Positions 10,846 through 22,187 of a stretch of 64,000 bases of DNA are shown here, piece after piece. The stretch's first letter is position 1. Each line of letters begins with the position of its first letter. A program made the translations under genes and the position numbers. The notes beneath the pieces were generated by a model. It saw nothing but the letters and a program-made list of their open reading frames with translations. It searched no databases and was not told the DNA's origin. Source of the DNA: Tilletia caries (taxonomy: Eukaryota; Basidiomycota; Exobasidiomycetes; Tilletiales; Tilletiaceae); contig JALUTQ010000019.1 in assembly GCA_032718865.1 (NCBI GenBank), positions 1-64,000 on the forward strand, read 5' to 3'.

Positions 10846-12118
10846 TCTCTTGCAGGTCCGTCACACCCATCTCGCGTCCCTACATAAATGACCACTTTCT
10901 TTCTCAGCTTTCTTCTTCGCCCCAACCTTTTCAGCTTTTTTTCCGCTCGTCAACCATAAGACCATAACTCACAGCAGGCAGCAGCGTAGCAGCGCGCGCC
11001 GATGTACTCACTGACTTATCCACCCATCCGGCATCCCTTCTTTGATGACTGACTTTCGAAGCTTCTCCCTTATACTGATTACTCCACAAACCTCTCTCAT
11101 TTACAGCCTATGTCTCCTTCTCACTGACGTTCTCCTCCCCTTCTGGATTCTCGTCTCCAGCGCACTCGTCTCCGTTTTCCACCCCATACAACCCGATTAA
11201 ATGCGTCAAGGTGAGAATTGTTTGTCTGCTCCACTGACGTTCTCGTGCCCTTCTTCTTCCATACTTGCATGCAGACAGTGAATCAACCTGCTCACAGTTC
11301 AAACCAAGGTGCGTTGGTAGCCAGACTATCTTTGGCGCATTTATTGAGCCGTCAGCCATCTATAAACTGACCTATCGCCTCCATCCACACACTCTCCCAC
11401 AGATTCCGAACCCCGGTCGCTAAGCAGAGCAGTCGAAACTCGTGAGTATACAAGCTGACAATCTCTATCACCCGCTCTCACCGCTGACCGACTTCCTCTC
11501 CGTCCGCAGTGTCTCATTATTGACCTCATTGCTTCTTTCTCTCTTTCGCCGTACAGTTTTCTGACCGCTCCCCGCCTTGCTGGTACCTGATGCTTACTGT
11601 TCTTCTAGCCTCGCTCCGTCTCAGTAGCCCCGCCTATCCGATTTCCATCTCTCTCTTCTGTTGTTATACTGATCACTCTGATGATGCCTGATTGACACAT
11701 ACTCTCGGTCTCACTCTTTCTCTCTCTCCTCTAGTGATGTTCTTTTTGCTTATGCAGGACACTTTCATCTTCCCCTTCCTTGACCTCTCCGCTCTCTTCC
11801 TCTCCTTTTTCCTTCTCCCGTAGCTCAGCACATTGCCTTTTTGGGCTGCAGTCAGGTGTAGATCGATAGTGTCTGTGAGTCGCAAATTCCCCATCCCTTT
11901 GGCCAACCCCTTCCCGCCTCCTATTCCTTCAATCCCTCCTCGATTGCGCGCTTCCGTCCATCGGACTGCCTGTCTGATACTAATCTCTGCCTCACTGACT
12001 CACTCCGTCAGTAATCTACAGCCATGCAGGTGGTAAATCAATGACACTCATATTGTATTTGGAATGCTCTCCATTGAGGTCTGAGGAGAGTTCTGTGAGT
12101 TTCTGGCTGCTTCCGGTC

Positions 12119-12425
12119 TGCAACTCATTGCGAAGCGGACGAAGGGTAGCGGAGCTACCCTGAGCTTCCGCGTAGCGATGATCGGTCTCGAACCTTCCCA
12201 TCTATCTTTCTGTAATAGTATTTATTTGTGAGAAATGCAATCTACCTTACTTAGTAGACTCGGACAGGTCTGATCACTTCCTCCGGACGACCACGACCAT
12301 GTTGTCCGATTATAGGGGAACCTATGTCATTTTTTTATTAGAATCACTGAATATGATAGCTACAGTCTTCCTGAACATGGATGTGAAGGTTTGAGCGAGT
12401 TTGGGCGAGAATTGGGCAAGATCTG
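12119..12425 (+). repeat. Dispersed ~300-bp repeat, copy A
   Basis: Direct-orientation relative of 15636-15970. Shared blocks include a GCGGACGAAGGGTAGC...GCTACCCTGAGC hairpin, CATCTTTCTGTAATAGTA, CTTAGTAG, GACCACGACCAT and CTATGTCATTTT. It has no coding frame. It may be a solo terminal repeat or a SINE-like unit. Confidence 0.75.
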
Positions 12426-13691
12426 TCAGTTTTCAGTCCGCGAGAACTTCAGTGCATCGTGAATCACATGTCTTCAAACACAGTGAGTGTATAGGAATTA
12501 TGTGGTTCGCCAAATCACCTGTCCTTTGTCAAGGACGACCCCCCGGCAAGCGGCCACTACTACCTACTGTCTTCTGCGTATCATTTGGACCACAGACTGA
12601 TTAAAGCTTGATTAATGACTTCCTCCAACGAGTGGTCACGGAAAAACGGCCGAAAATAGTGAAAATGCCGAAAAAAATACGATATGAAAATTGGCAGCGA
12701 GTTCGGGGAAAACTCTGGTTTCAAGGCCAGGTCACGTATAGAGTTATGGGGTTATTGGGGTGGTTTTCTTACGGCCGTAAAAATCTATTCGCTACATCGC
12801 TCGAACAAACTTTTTATTTTCGTCCCCAAACCGCCTGAAAGTTTCTCACGAGTGGGGTATCCGAATTATCTGTTATGCTACCAAGAAATGGCCCTTATCC
12901 GATCATGGCGATGGGTACCTCGTTCGAGTCAAGGTTGGTGAGGATGCGGAGATTGTTGTGGTTGCACCTGGAGATACCATGGCGCGCACCTCGGAGCATT
13001 TCTATGGAGCATCACGGAAGTGCATGGAACAAACTTTTAGCTGCGCACTCTCGAGTCTCGACACGCTCGAGTCTCGACGCCCGACAAGCATCATCCCAAG
13101 TCCCAACCAACCCTTCAATGCTTCACCCACCGCCTTGACGTCTACTACGGACGACCATCTTCATTCCCTCCTCGGGCCTCGATTCTTTTCTGACCGCTCC
13201 CCTCTCACCACGTTATCGATGCTCACCGCTGTTCTCAGTTCTGAATTCTCTACTCACCATGTTCCAGTCTTTGCGTCGTTTCCAGCCTCACTCCGTCCCA
13301 GCATCCCCAGCATCGTCACCCGTGGTGAGGCTCGTATTCTTGCACGCACTGACAGGTTACATCAGACGCTCCGGGTTCGGCGGTCGGCCCATACTCACCC
13401 ATTCTTTCTCTGTCACTCCGTGTTATTGTCAGTTCTCATGATCGCGGACCGCGGTCGATGTCGTCAAGGTGAGTAGACTGACTTCTCTCACTCAACATGC
13501 TCCGTTACACCGTGCTCTTCTTTCTGCTGACTGCTCACACCGACAGCCAACTGCAGCTCCAATTCTTCAACAAGGTGCGTTTGCGAGTAGCTGCTTCAAG
13601 AATCAAGCACGCTCGCCGATTTGCTCACACCTCTTCTCTGCCTGCATTATCTCGACGCGACAGGTTTAGCTGCTGGACGCTGGTTGATAGA

Positions 13692-13837
13692 GCCGGCTTC
13701 AAGCTCACCTCGGCGTCGAGGGCAAGGAGCTGCCCTTCGAGTCCATGCTCTGGCTCTTCCTTACCGGCGACATCCCCTCCTTCGACCAGGTTTGTCACCA
13801 GGCTCAGCGTCGTGACCGCTTCCACGAGAACCAGGCT
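13692..13837 (+). pseudogene. Citrate-synthase-like fragment
   Basis: One frame reads ...GVEGKELPFESMLWLFLTGDIPSFDQV... and ends at a GTGAGT donor. In eukaryotic citrate synthases the corresponding stretch has the pattern LPE-x-M-x-WLLLTG-x-VPS-x-x-QV. Upstream in the same frame are stops (TAG, TGA, TAG), and the flanking pieces give no more of the enzyme, so this is at most a remnant or captured exon. The match rests on about 25 residues. Confidence 0.4.
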
Positions 13838-14421
13838 GTGAGTTGATGCTCATAGACATGGTATAGCTAGTGCGCGCGATATGGAAGCTTAACAGTCCCT
13901 CCCTCGCCTTGGCGTTGTCACAGCACGTCTACAACTTTTAGGTCTCCTCCGCGGACGAAGATCAAGCTCAAGTGGATATCATTTCATTGACTCATCCTGT
14001 GCTCTGTGACGCTGACCGCGAAATCCTCGCTCACAGGCTCTGCGGCTTGCGCTACCCAGCTGCGCGGATTTTGGGGCATCAACCTGTAAGCCCCTCGTCT
14101 GGACTCTGGGATAATTTGGCGATGGCACAAGGGTCCTCCAACTCCTCCTCGTCTCTCCATCACAGATCACTTACTGCCTTCTCCCTCCTCACGTTCCAAG
14201 GACGCTGAAAAAGACTGCCTCTTCTTTCTCGATACTAACCCGCTCCTCTCCTTTGAAAAACTCACATCAGTGACCAGCTTCATCTAGATCAAGGTACGTG
14301 ACGGTAGTCTGTATGCATCCACACCTTCCCTCGCATGTCATGAAGTTGAAATTGACTGCTGATGGTCCCACATTCTCAGCAGCTATTCATACCATTCATA
14401 CGAACCGCATTCCGTTCCCGA

Positions 14422-15193
14422 TAAGGATGAGCACGGAGTAAGCCCCGGAGCGGCTTTGCCGGAGCGTCCCGGTTATCCGGGGCCGCACTCCGGGGGAGCC
14501 GGGAGTACGGAGTGAGAATCGAGAGGTTACCTCACCGTTGCCGGAGTACGGAGCAGACGTTTGAGCATCGCAAGGAATTTCCCGGAGCACGGAGCTGACC
14601 TTTGGGCGCTTCGAAAAATTCCCCGGAGTACGGAGTAAACACCTGTGAAAGTGACGGAGTACGGAGTTACCCCCCGGAGTCCGGGGCGCTCCGGGACCTC
14701 CACATCTTTCTCATAAGGAAAGTGATTTTCCATAAACATGGATATTTTGGGGGTATTTTGGGGTCAATTTTCAAAAAATTATTTTCACAAATCTCATCTC
14801 GCAGTCTAAATCTGACCAAAACAGCTCTTCAAGCGCTCTCAGACTGTTTCCTTAAGCATAGCTGCTACAAGCTTGATCAAAAGCATACACATATCTGAAA
14901 TCATACCATGTTTTGAGATTTGTGAGATCATCTCCCGAAGTACGGAGCTCCCCCGGATTATCCGGGCTCCGTAGCTACGGAGTACGGAGTAGACTTTTTG
15001 AGACACTTCATAATTTGACGGAGCACGGAGTAAATTTTCTATGGTGCTCCTTATCTTGACGGAGTACGGAGTAAGATGTTGGTGTAACTCTCAAAAGAGA
15101 CGGAGCACGGAGCACCACAGAAAGTCAGCGGAGCGCCCCGGAGTATGGGCCCCGGAGTACGGAGCACTCCGGGGCGCTCCGGGCTCATCCTTA
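14422..15193. mobile_element. Non-autonomous hAT-type element 2
   Basis: A 772-bp element starts TAAGGATGAGC and ends with the exact inverse. The 8-bp direct repeat GTTCCCGA flanks it at 14414-14421 and 15194-15201. The interior has no coding frame and is dominated by GGAGTACGGAG, CCGGAGCGCCCCGG and related words on both strands. The ends and duplication length match elements 1 and 3. Confidence 0.85.
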
Positions 15194-15201
15194 GTTCCCG
15201 A

Positions 15202-16100
15202 CCCAGCTCGCTGTCTTTTCCCTCCTCCCTTCTCAGTAATTAACCGACAAGGACGCTGATAGGGAGTTTCTCTCCTCCTTTTTTGCACAGTTCAGATCGC
15301 ATCCTATCTCCACCAGGCATAGGTGAGTCAGGTGTCCGTCTCTCACTCTCTTCCATTCTCTGCTGATTTTTCAGCACCCTTTTTCTACATCTGCTTCAGA
15401 TGAAATGACCCGGCATCGGTCTCGTCTTCAAAATGCTCTTGTGCCGATCAACCTTCAAGCGTCGCCCTATTGGCATCAGTGAGTAGTAATACGTCTGCTC
15501 CGTCTTCTTTCCTTTTGCGTTGACACAACACAGCCTTCTGAACTTACGTTTCCACAATCCTACTTACTATCTACGGCCGAGCATGGGCGTCGGTCCATCA
15601 TTAGAGTGACTACGAGCAATGTTCTTCCGCCTCCAACTCATGGCGGAGCGGACGAAGGGTAGCGAAGCTACCCTGAGCATGCGCGTAGCCATGATCGGCT
15701 TCACACCCTCCCATGCATCTTTCTGTAATAGTAACTAGGCCTGAGAAATACAATCTTCCGTACTTAGTAGCCTCGGAGCGGTCTGATCATGTCCTCTGCC
15801 CGACCACGACCATAATGTCCGAGTATAGAGGAAACTATGTCATTTTGTTTTAATTCAATCCATGGATATGATAAATGATAATTGGTGCGATTTGATAGCC
15901 ATGGTCTTGCTGAACATGGATGTCAAGGTTTGGGTGAGCGTGAGATACAGCCAGAATTGAGCGAGATCGACTGGGGCAAACTTGGCGGGTAAGAAGTACC
16001 CCTGCGCGCGACGCATATATTCAGGCAGAACGCGAAGATGACGCTGCTCCCGCGCGTCAAAATTCACACACTAGTCTATCACACCCTCACACATCTTTCT
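15202..16100. other. CT-rich flank and second dispersed repeat, no gene
   Basis: Continuation of the intron-like stretch (GTGAGT at ~15322, CAG further on), then repeat copy B at 15636-15970. I see no coding frame that I can support. Confidence 0.4.
15636..15970 (+). repeat. Dispersed ~300-bp repeat, copy B
   Basis: Direct repeat of 12119-12425, about 3.5 kb away, with scattered substitutions and one ~25-base insertion near 15870. It contains the stem GGGTAGC-GAA-GCTACCC. Confidence 0.75.
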
Positions 16101-17001
16101 GACAAGACCGGAGAGGGATTGAGTCAGAGTTGAGGGAGATTTGACTGTGTGAAGTATGCTGTGTAGGAATACGTGAGGTTTGGATTCGGTAACCATTTCT
16201 CGGCCGAAAGAAATCGCCAGAGCTTTGATCTAATTTCCAGCAACGTAAATACATTTGGAAGATGGCCCTTGGCCACAACCTTGAGTCTGGGGAATACCTC
16301 TGGACTCGAAAAGGCCAGGCCGGTCCCGATTCGCTTTTCACTCCGCGAAGTGCTCAAGAGCGGTATTTGTGTCGATACAGTAAAATCCGAAGTGCTCGCG
16401 CACGGCCGCTTCTTCTCCCTGCCCACGACTCATGCGACCCTCCTCGATCGCCTCCTTGCTTGCCCCGGTCTGCAGCGTCGCCCACATCTCATCTCGACCC
16501 TCTCTGTTCACCTCCTTGCTCGCTCTCGTCGTCCACGTCTCTCTCATGGCAACCATCTCCGCTTACCTCCTTGCTCGTCAGTTGCTCTCGTGAGTCTCGT
16601 CGGAGGTCGCCCGCGTCTCGTTGCTCACGTATCATCGCAACCCTCCTCGGCCCTCTCTCACCTCCTTGCTTGTTCCGTTCCGCAGCATCGAGCTTCAAAG
16701 CTTCGCGAGGCAGGCGCTTCAGTCACGATGCGCTTCTCGATGTTCAGGGTGACTGGTGAGTAACCTGCAGATACCAGCGACTTGTATCCGGGTCAAGAGC
16801 GACGAGAGCACTTGGAGGCCAGGGTACAAAGCAGCCCTCTCCTTGATCCCCTACCTTTCCGCTCCTCCCTTCGCTTCATCGTCTCTTCCTCCTATTCCTA
16901 GGCTAACAACACTCTCTTGCCTTCTCTTTTTCCTATCTCCCACTGCGCATATCATCTACCTTTATCCACCCGTCATTCTCGTTAAACAGCGCGACTTCAA
17001 G

Positions 17002-18381
17002 ATGGCTATCTCCGCATCCACAGCGCGCAAGAACCCCGTTCGAGGATCGATACACGCCCCCATCCTCGTCTCATCATCCGTTCCACCAAGCCAGGGATCC
17101 CAGTCGCCTCAAGCATCCCCTCTTCTCGGTCAAGACTTCGATCTGACCGACGCTTCGTGTTCGCGGGTCACACAGCAAGTTCGCAAGGCCCCTCGACCGT
17201 GGACACTCGATCAGGAAACGGAACTCGTCAAGCTCATCAAGGACAACCTTCGATACCAGACCGCCTTCCTTCCCGGACACAGCCTCGTTCAGGACCCGCG
17301 CGAGTCAAAGGTTTCCGGTGCTACGATGCTACGAGCCATCTCTTCCGCCATCTTCCCGTCCGGTCTGGCCAAAACAGCAGACCAAGTTCGGCAGAAGATC
17401 ACTGGCATCATCAAGAAATACCACGATGAGCTTAGATCAATGAGCGTCACCGGCCAGGGCCTCCTTCTCGAGGAGATGCGCGACGGTCCGGTCAAGAACG
17501 CGCGCGAGGATCTCTTGACGCGCTGTCCTTGGTGGGACGATCTTCACGAGATGATGCGGGATCGTGGCTCATCGGAGCCAGAAGAACTGGTCACAGGTGC
17601 AGGCGAGATCTATTCTCACGAAGGGTCAACTCAAGGCACGCCCATCATCGGCGCTGCGGACGATCATCGGATGGACGATATCGAACAGCACGTTTTTCTC
17701 CCTCGCGCAGGAACACGCAAGCGCCCAAGCAGCCTCGACTTCGACCTTGAAGACGACGATATGAACAGTGTCTCCGACCTTGACCAGCTCATCAGTTCCA
17801 GTCAAGATTCGTCTGCCGGTTCCGGTCTGTCCTCTTCCTCTCGCACAACCCTTCCCCTTCCCTCTAGGGCGCGCCCCCTTCCTTCCTTAGGGCAACTTTC
17901 GGGCCAATCCAGTCGAGATCCAATGAACAAGGACGCGATTGGCTCAGGCACTCCGTCCGGCAGCAACGCCAGTCCTCCGAAGATGCGCGACACGGGGAAG
18001 ACACCTATCAGAGGTGAAGGTCCCCCCAAGCCCAAGACGGAAGGAAGAACGCCGCGGCCTAACGCTCGGTCCGGTCATGTCGACGACGCCCTAGACGATT
18101 ACGCACGGCATCTACAGGAGCAGCGCGAGCTGCGCGTCCAAGCCACGATCGAGCGAGAGCAGACCAAGAGGCTGAAGCTCGAGTTGAAGTCTCAGCTCCG
18201 CGAGCGCGAAGCTGATAGTGCCGAACGTCGCTTGCGCAACATCGAAGAGCGACTCAACACCATCACCAACATGATCAGTCAACATTGTCTCAGCAGCACC
18301 GAGGCGTCGCACACGATCAAAGACAACCTCATCAAGATCACCACTCTGCTCGACAAGGTCAACCACGACAAGGCTGCCTGA
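17002..18381 (+). CDS. Harbinger-associated Myb/SANT-like DNA-binding protein
   Basis: PIF/Harbinger transposons usually carry two genes: a transposase and a Myb/SANT-like partner that helps it reach the nucleus and bind the ends. This 459-residue product fits the partner. Residues ~60-145 (PWTLDQETELVKLIKD ... ADQVRQKITGIIKKYHDEL) look like a three-helix Myb/SANT domain with the expected early Trp. Then come a long Ser/Pro-rich linker, an acidic DLEDDD patch, and a C-terminal Arg/Glu-rich coiled coil (about 375-455). I chose the ATG at 17002 (MAISASTARK); the frame is open upstream to 16756, but that part is CT-rich and reads like leader sequence. It converges on the transposase gene, with about 200 bp between the stops. 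Confidence 0.7.
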   Translation: MAISASTARKNPVRGSIHAPILVSSSVPPSQGSQSPQASPLLGQDFDLTDASCSRVTQQVRKAPRPWTLDQETELVKLIKDNLRYQTAFLPGHSLVQDPRESKVSGATMLRAISSAIFPSGLAKTADQVRQKITGIIKKYHDELRSMSVTGQGLLLEEMRDGPVKNAREDLLTRCPWWDDLHEMMRDRGSSEPEELVTGAGEIYSHEGSTQGTPIIGAADDHRMDDIEQHVFLPRAGTRKRPSSLDFDLEDDDMNSVSDLDQLISSSQDSSAGSGLSSSSRTTLPLPSRARPLPSLGQLSGQSSRDPMNKDAIGSGTPSGSNASPPKMRDTGKTPIRGEGPPKPKTEGRTPRPNARSGHVDDALDDYARHLQEQRELRVQATIEREQTKRLKLELKSQLREREADSAERRLRNIEERLNTITNMISQHCLSSTEASHTIKDNLIKITTLLDKVNHDKAA

Positions 18382-19689
18382 TGGAATACAACGGTCATGG
18401 TTCAAGCAGCCTTCCCAACTCTTGTTTCTCTTTGCTCGATCTTTGCTGCCTCATACGTCTGCTGTTCATTTTTATGGCTCTTCTCAACTTTGAAGTCCGT
18501 CTACGATATATAAATAATTGAATGCTTCATTTAAAGAGCCCAAGTTTGTAGTGATGATCGTCTTCGTGCTCCGGCTTGCGCTATTCTCACACTCCTCTAC
18601 CTTGTCCACCTCTACCACCGCGGCCGCGGATGCCACCCCTTCCTCCTCGTGCGCCCCTTTCCGCTCGCGCTGCCCGTCGCTGCTCGAGCCGTGCTTCTTG
18701 TGCCGCAAGCTGCTGTTCGAGTTCGGCAGAGGTCTTGTCCTTCATTCTCGACGCCGCTGTTGTGTCAATGAACTGCAGATTGAGAGAGCGGAACAGCGCA
18801 ACATGGAGCTCTTCTCGCAACGCATGTCCTCCTTGACGACGCGCCTGATCGAGCCCGTGCTGGGACATTATCTCCTGTCTTGTACGATCCTCGACCATCT
18901 TCGCGCGTTGCGATCGTAGTCGACGTCCCCACGCGTCCGATTCTACCTGGTCCTGCCTCTCGTTAGGCTGTTGTAGCGCGTCCCATGCTATCCTGGCTTC
19001 CTCGGACACCGAGGACAAGTCGACAAAGACGTTTCGTTCTTCGCGGCCGTCCCATCGCAAGGCCAAGTTGTGGGCTACCATCATGGCCACGACGGCGCGA
19101 ATGGCAAGTGTATGGTCCTGGGAATCTCGAATGAGGAGGCGAAACCCGCGTAGGGATTGGAAACGACCCTTCAGGTAGCCGAATGCGTGTTCGCTGCGGA
19201 CGCGCACGTTGCTGACCGCACCATTGAATTTCCTGAAGTCAGATGACTTGGCGGCAATAGCATGGTCATACGGTCCACAGGTGTGATCCGAAAACCCGTA
19301 GCCTCCGTCGGTCCAGACGAAATCGCCCTCGTCGAGATAGAGTCGAGGCCGTTTCACCACGTCGCTCGCCGCGAATGCTCGGGAATCCTGAGTCGCGCCC
19401 TTGTATCCCGCTACGAAGTCGATGATGCGCAGTGATGTTGGGAGTACAATGGCCTGTAGATTGAAGGAGTACTGGCCTTTCCTGTCGAAGTATTCGCGGT
19501 GATATGCCTTCTTGCCTGGTTTGAATGCAATGGGGATGAGACTGCCGTCCACCATGCTCCATCCGCGGCCGAATTCAACGCACTGAGATTGCGCTGCAAC
19601 CCAGAGCCGCGCCTCCTGCTTCTCCTCCTCACTGGCCCAGCACAGCACCTGTGTCCGGAAGCTGAATAGCGCAGATACCACCCGCCGAG

Positions 19690-21245
19690 TAAGGATGTCG
19701 ACCATCTCCGCGGTTTTTGCGGAGCTCCGCGTCTCCGCGGAGCAAATCTCCGCGAGTTTTTCTCCGCCGTCAGCCTCGGAGACGCTCGCGGAGACCAGCC
19801 AATCTCCGCGGAGACCTCCTTTCCGCCAGTCATTCATCGCGGAGGGAGATTTTCGCTCGGCTAAGCTGCCTGGAAAACAGCGGAGGGAGACGCTTTAGCT
19901 TGCTGCCAAAATCGCGGAGTTGCGGAGACGCTCGGTAAAAATACCATCTCCGCGGCATCTCCGGCGTAACTCCGCGTCTCCGCTACTAAGTGAATCGTCT
20001 CCGTGGAAACCCCATGAGACTCCGTGAAACCGCATGAGACTCTAGAGTTTCAGCGGCGTTTCTGCGAGTCTCATCGATTGGAGAAAAGTCTCATGTCACG
20101 TGCGGGGGTCTCAGGTCTGGGACAGGTCGCCGATCCTGGCCCCGGGCTAATCTCCGACGCACCCCCACCGCTCACTGGTGCCGAATCTTCACCAGCCTCT
20201 CCTTCAGAACGGTCAAGGAAGGCCTCTATTAAATCTATGATGCTCAAAAGAAAGATGCAAATGATCAGAGTAGTCGTTGGATCGTCGAACTTGAGGGAGA
20301 TGAGTCACTTAGCAGCGGAGGAGGAGATCTGGGCGCTGGACTTTTTTCGCACCGGCAACCTCGGTGGATGTCGAGCGGCTTTTCTCAAAGGCTGGGCACC
20401 ATATGCCATATCACACCACTTCGTCACCGACTGAAGGTGGTCAAACTGGGACGAGTAGTTTCGAGGAATCGGCGGCTATGGCAGGACCCTCAAAGCATAT
20501 ACGGACGGATGCTGACGAGACCGCAATATGAATGAGTGGGAATTTGTGCTGGACAGGGTCCATGTGGCTTCTTTATCTTATCTTATCACCTTCCCTTTCT
20601 CTCTTCTCTCCTCTTGTCCCACACACATCCCGCATAGCAACACCCTGCCTCCACTTCCTTCCACTTTTCCCACATCACACTTTTCTCTCGCCCTCATCTT
20701 TACCCTTCTCGAGCTCATCCCTTGTACCGAGTTCTTTCTCTTTGTCATTCATCACTGCTCTTCACTTACTCACTGCTCACTGCGTTGCTACTAGTTGATC
20801 ACTATCACTAGTCTAGTACAGAATTCCGATGAGGAGGTTTTCGGAACACGAGCAGTAGATGCGTTGAAGAGACTTGTGGGTTTGTGACTGTTTAAAATTC
20901 CAAATGCAAATGATTTTCGACTGATTTTGATTCGCGGAGACAAGTCACTTAGTAGCGGAGACGCGGAGTTACGCCGGAGACGCCAAAAAAATCGCGGAGG
21001 GAGATGCTGTATGAGGAGGGCAGTCTATGGCGGCCGCGGAGGGAGACGCTCAGCCCCTACAGTTTCAAACGCGGAGACGGAGATGCCGTCAGAAGCCCCA
21101 GAAAATGGCAGAGATAGGCCGGAGCTCCGTGCAATCTCCGCAGCAAACACGGAGAGGAGACGGAGCTCCGGGAAAGTGGCACGGAGACGCCGCGGAGACG
21201 TGACGGCGGAGAAAATCTCCGCGGAGATCTCCGTCGACATCCTTA
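19690..21245 (+). mobile_element. hAT element 3 with decayed transposase, inside Harbinger gene
   Basis: A 1556-bp element starts TAAGGATGTCGAC and ends with its inverse. It is flanked by CCGCCGAG at 19682-19689 and 21246-21253 (exact 8-bp duplication). The outer ~350 bp at each side are filled with TCTCCGCGGAG-type words. The middle (20100-20520) carries a broken piece of a hAT transposase. This is the copy that ties the TAAGG-ended family to hAT. Confidence 0.87.
20322..20528 (+). pseudogene. hAT transposase C-terminal remnant
   Basis: The frame through 20343-20393 reads FFAPATSVDVERLFSKAG, the signature of the hAT dimerisation domain (pattern ATS-x-x-ERLFS-x-AG). After a shift near 20400 a further helix-like stretch reads PLRHRLKVVKLGRVVSRNRRLW and ends at a TGA near 20528. 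No intact DDE core or BED finger remains, so it is a fossil. Confidence 0.75.
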
Positions 21246-22149
21246 CCGCCGAGTGTATGCCACCACCGAGCCCTCCGCGCAACCGCAGATATATGCGACA
21301 TCCACCACGCCGCCGCCGTTGCCGTACCGTCCGAATCTGTAGAGAACGACCGCAGCTTGTTCCTCAACCGACGCGCCCAAACGCTTGGAATTCTTGTTCT
21401 GAAACTCTGAGTGGACGGAAATGAGCTGGACGATGGAGTCGAATGCGTCTGGGGTCATGCGTACGAGGTGGCGGAAGAACATCCAGTCGGAGGGGCTGTC
21501 GGAAGAGCGAAGTCGACGAAGAAGAAGGTAGAGGGGCTCTATGTCCCGGGGAGAACGCTTGGCCAGGAGAACTCGCCTTGATTCCAGCTTGCTGATAAGT
21601 GACCGTAACTGGTCAAGGTCGTCGGCGTCTTCGTCCAGGTCGTCGTCGGAGGCGCCGTAGCTTCGCGTCCGCATCGACACGTCAGAAAGAGAATCTGAAG
21701 AACTGTCTGAAAGAGAAATCAATATCCACGTCTGAATCAGAATCGGAAGAGTCTGAGGAGGAAGAAGAGGTGTCGGTCCAGTCGTCAGAAGAGTCGGAGG
21801 AAGAGGAGGAGGCAGAAGAAGACTGGTCCGCCTGTGAGTTGCGACTCAACAGAAACTGCTTGGTCAGCCTGATTTTTGTGCGGATGAGTATCTGCTGTTT
21901 CGCAGATACGCGAGGCATCTTGATGATGTCGATGTCAAGCCGATATGTGGCAGAAGTGAGGCATATATCTACCCTACAGAGAGGGTGAGAATGTGAGATC
22001 TTGACGAGAGGGAAGGGAGCGCTTGGACCATTCCATGTGGCAATCCGCGATTTCCGAGTCGAAGCGGATTGGAAAGCAAATCATACAGCGAATCATAAAG
22101 TGATCATTCACCAGACCGTTAGAATCACAGTACACCGAATCGTAGAGCG

Positions 22150-22187
22150 GAAGAGCGAGGCGCCCTCTGGTGAAACCCCCTATTGCA
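22150..22187 (-). repeat. Candidate Harbinger terminal inverted repeat (right end)
   Basis: Read on the minus strand, GGGGGTTTCACCAG begins just after TA at about 22185. It resembles the ends of the TTA-flanked MITE at 47093-47863 (GGGGGTTTCGTCAG). It lies ~450 bp beyond the transposase start, where the element should end. I did not find the matching left end. Confidence 0.4.

Larger units (their letters stand above)
10570..14413 (+). other. Long CT-rich, intron-like stretch without clear coding
   Basis: From about 11100 to 14300 the plus strand shows repeated cycles of a GTGAGT- or GTGCGT-type donor, a CTGAC-type branch site and a CAG acceptor, with only 25-60 bases between cycles. Examples are donors near 11210, 11310 and 11440 with acceptors near 11278, 11402 and 11509. 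The exon-like pieces do not build a recognisable protein. It could be a non-coding transcript with many small introns, a decayed gene, or pyrimidine-rich transposon sequence. One piece (13692-13837) looks like part of citrate synthase. Confidence 0.35.
18587..21722 (-). pseudogene. PIF/Harbinger transposase (DDE_Tnp_4), interrupted by hAT element
   Basis: Transposase of the Harbinger element; family members cut DNA at TWA sites. The N-terminal half is 21722-21246 (FRHLVRMTPDAFDSIVQLI and EEQAAVVLYRFGRYGNGGG, the usual helix-turn-helix region). The C-terminal half is 19681-18587 and holds the DDE residues: Asp in MVDGSLIPI, Asp in VWTDGGYGFSDH, Glu in RVRSEHAFGYLKGRF. The tail is Arg/Gly-rich (RGGRGGIRGRGGRGG). 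A 1556-bp element at 19690-21245 splits it. With the element and one 8-bp copy left out, TRR runs straight into VVSALFSFR in frame, about 523 residues. A serine/aspartate-rich frame just upstream (21918-21682, MPRVSAKQQ) may be the true N-terminus after a one-base shift near 21718. Confidence 0.8.
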
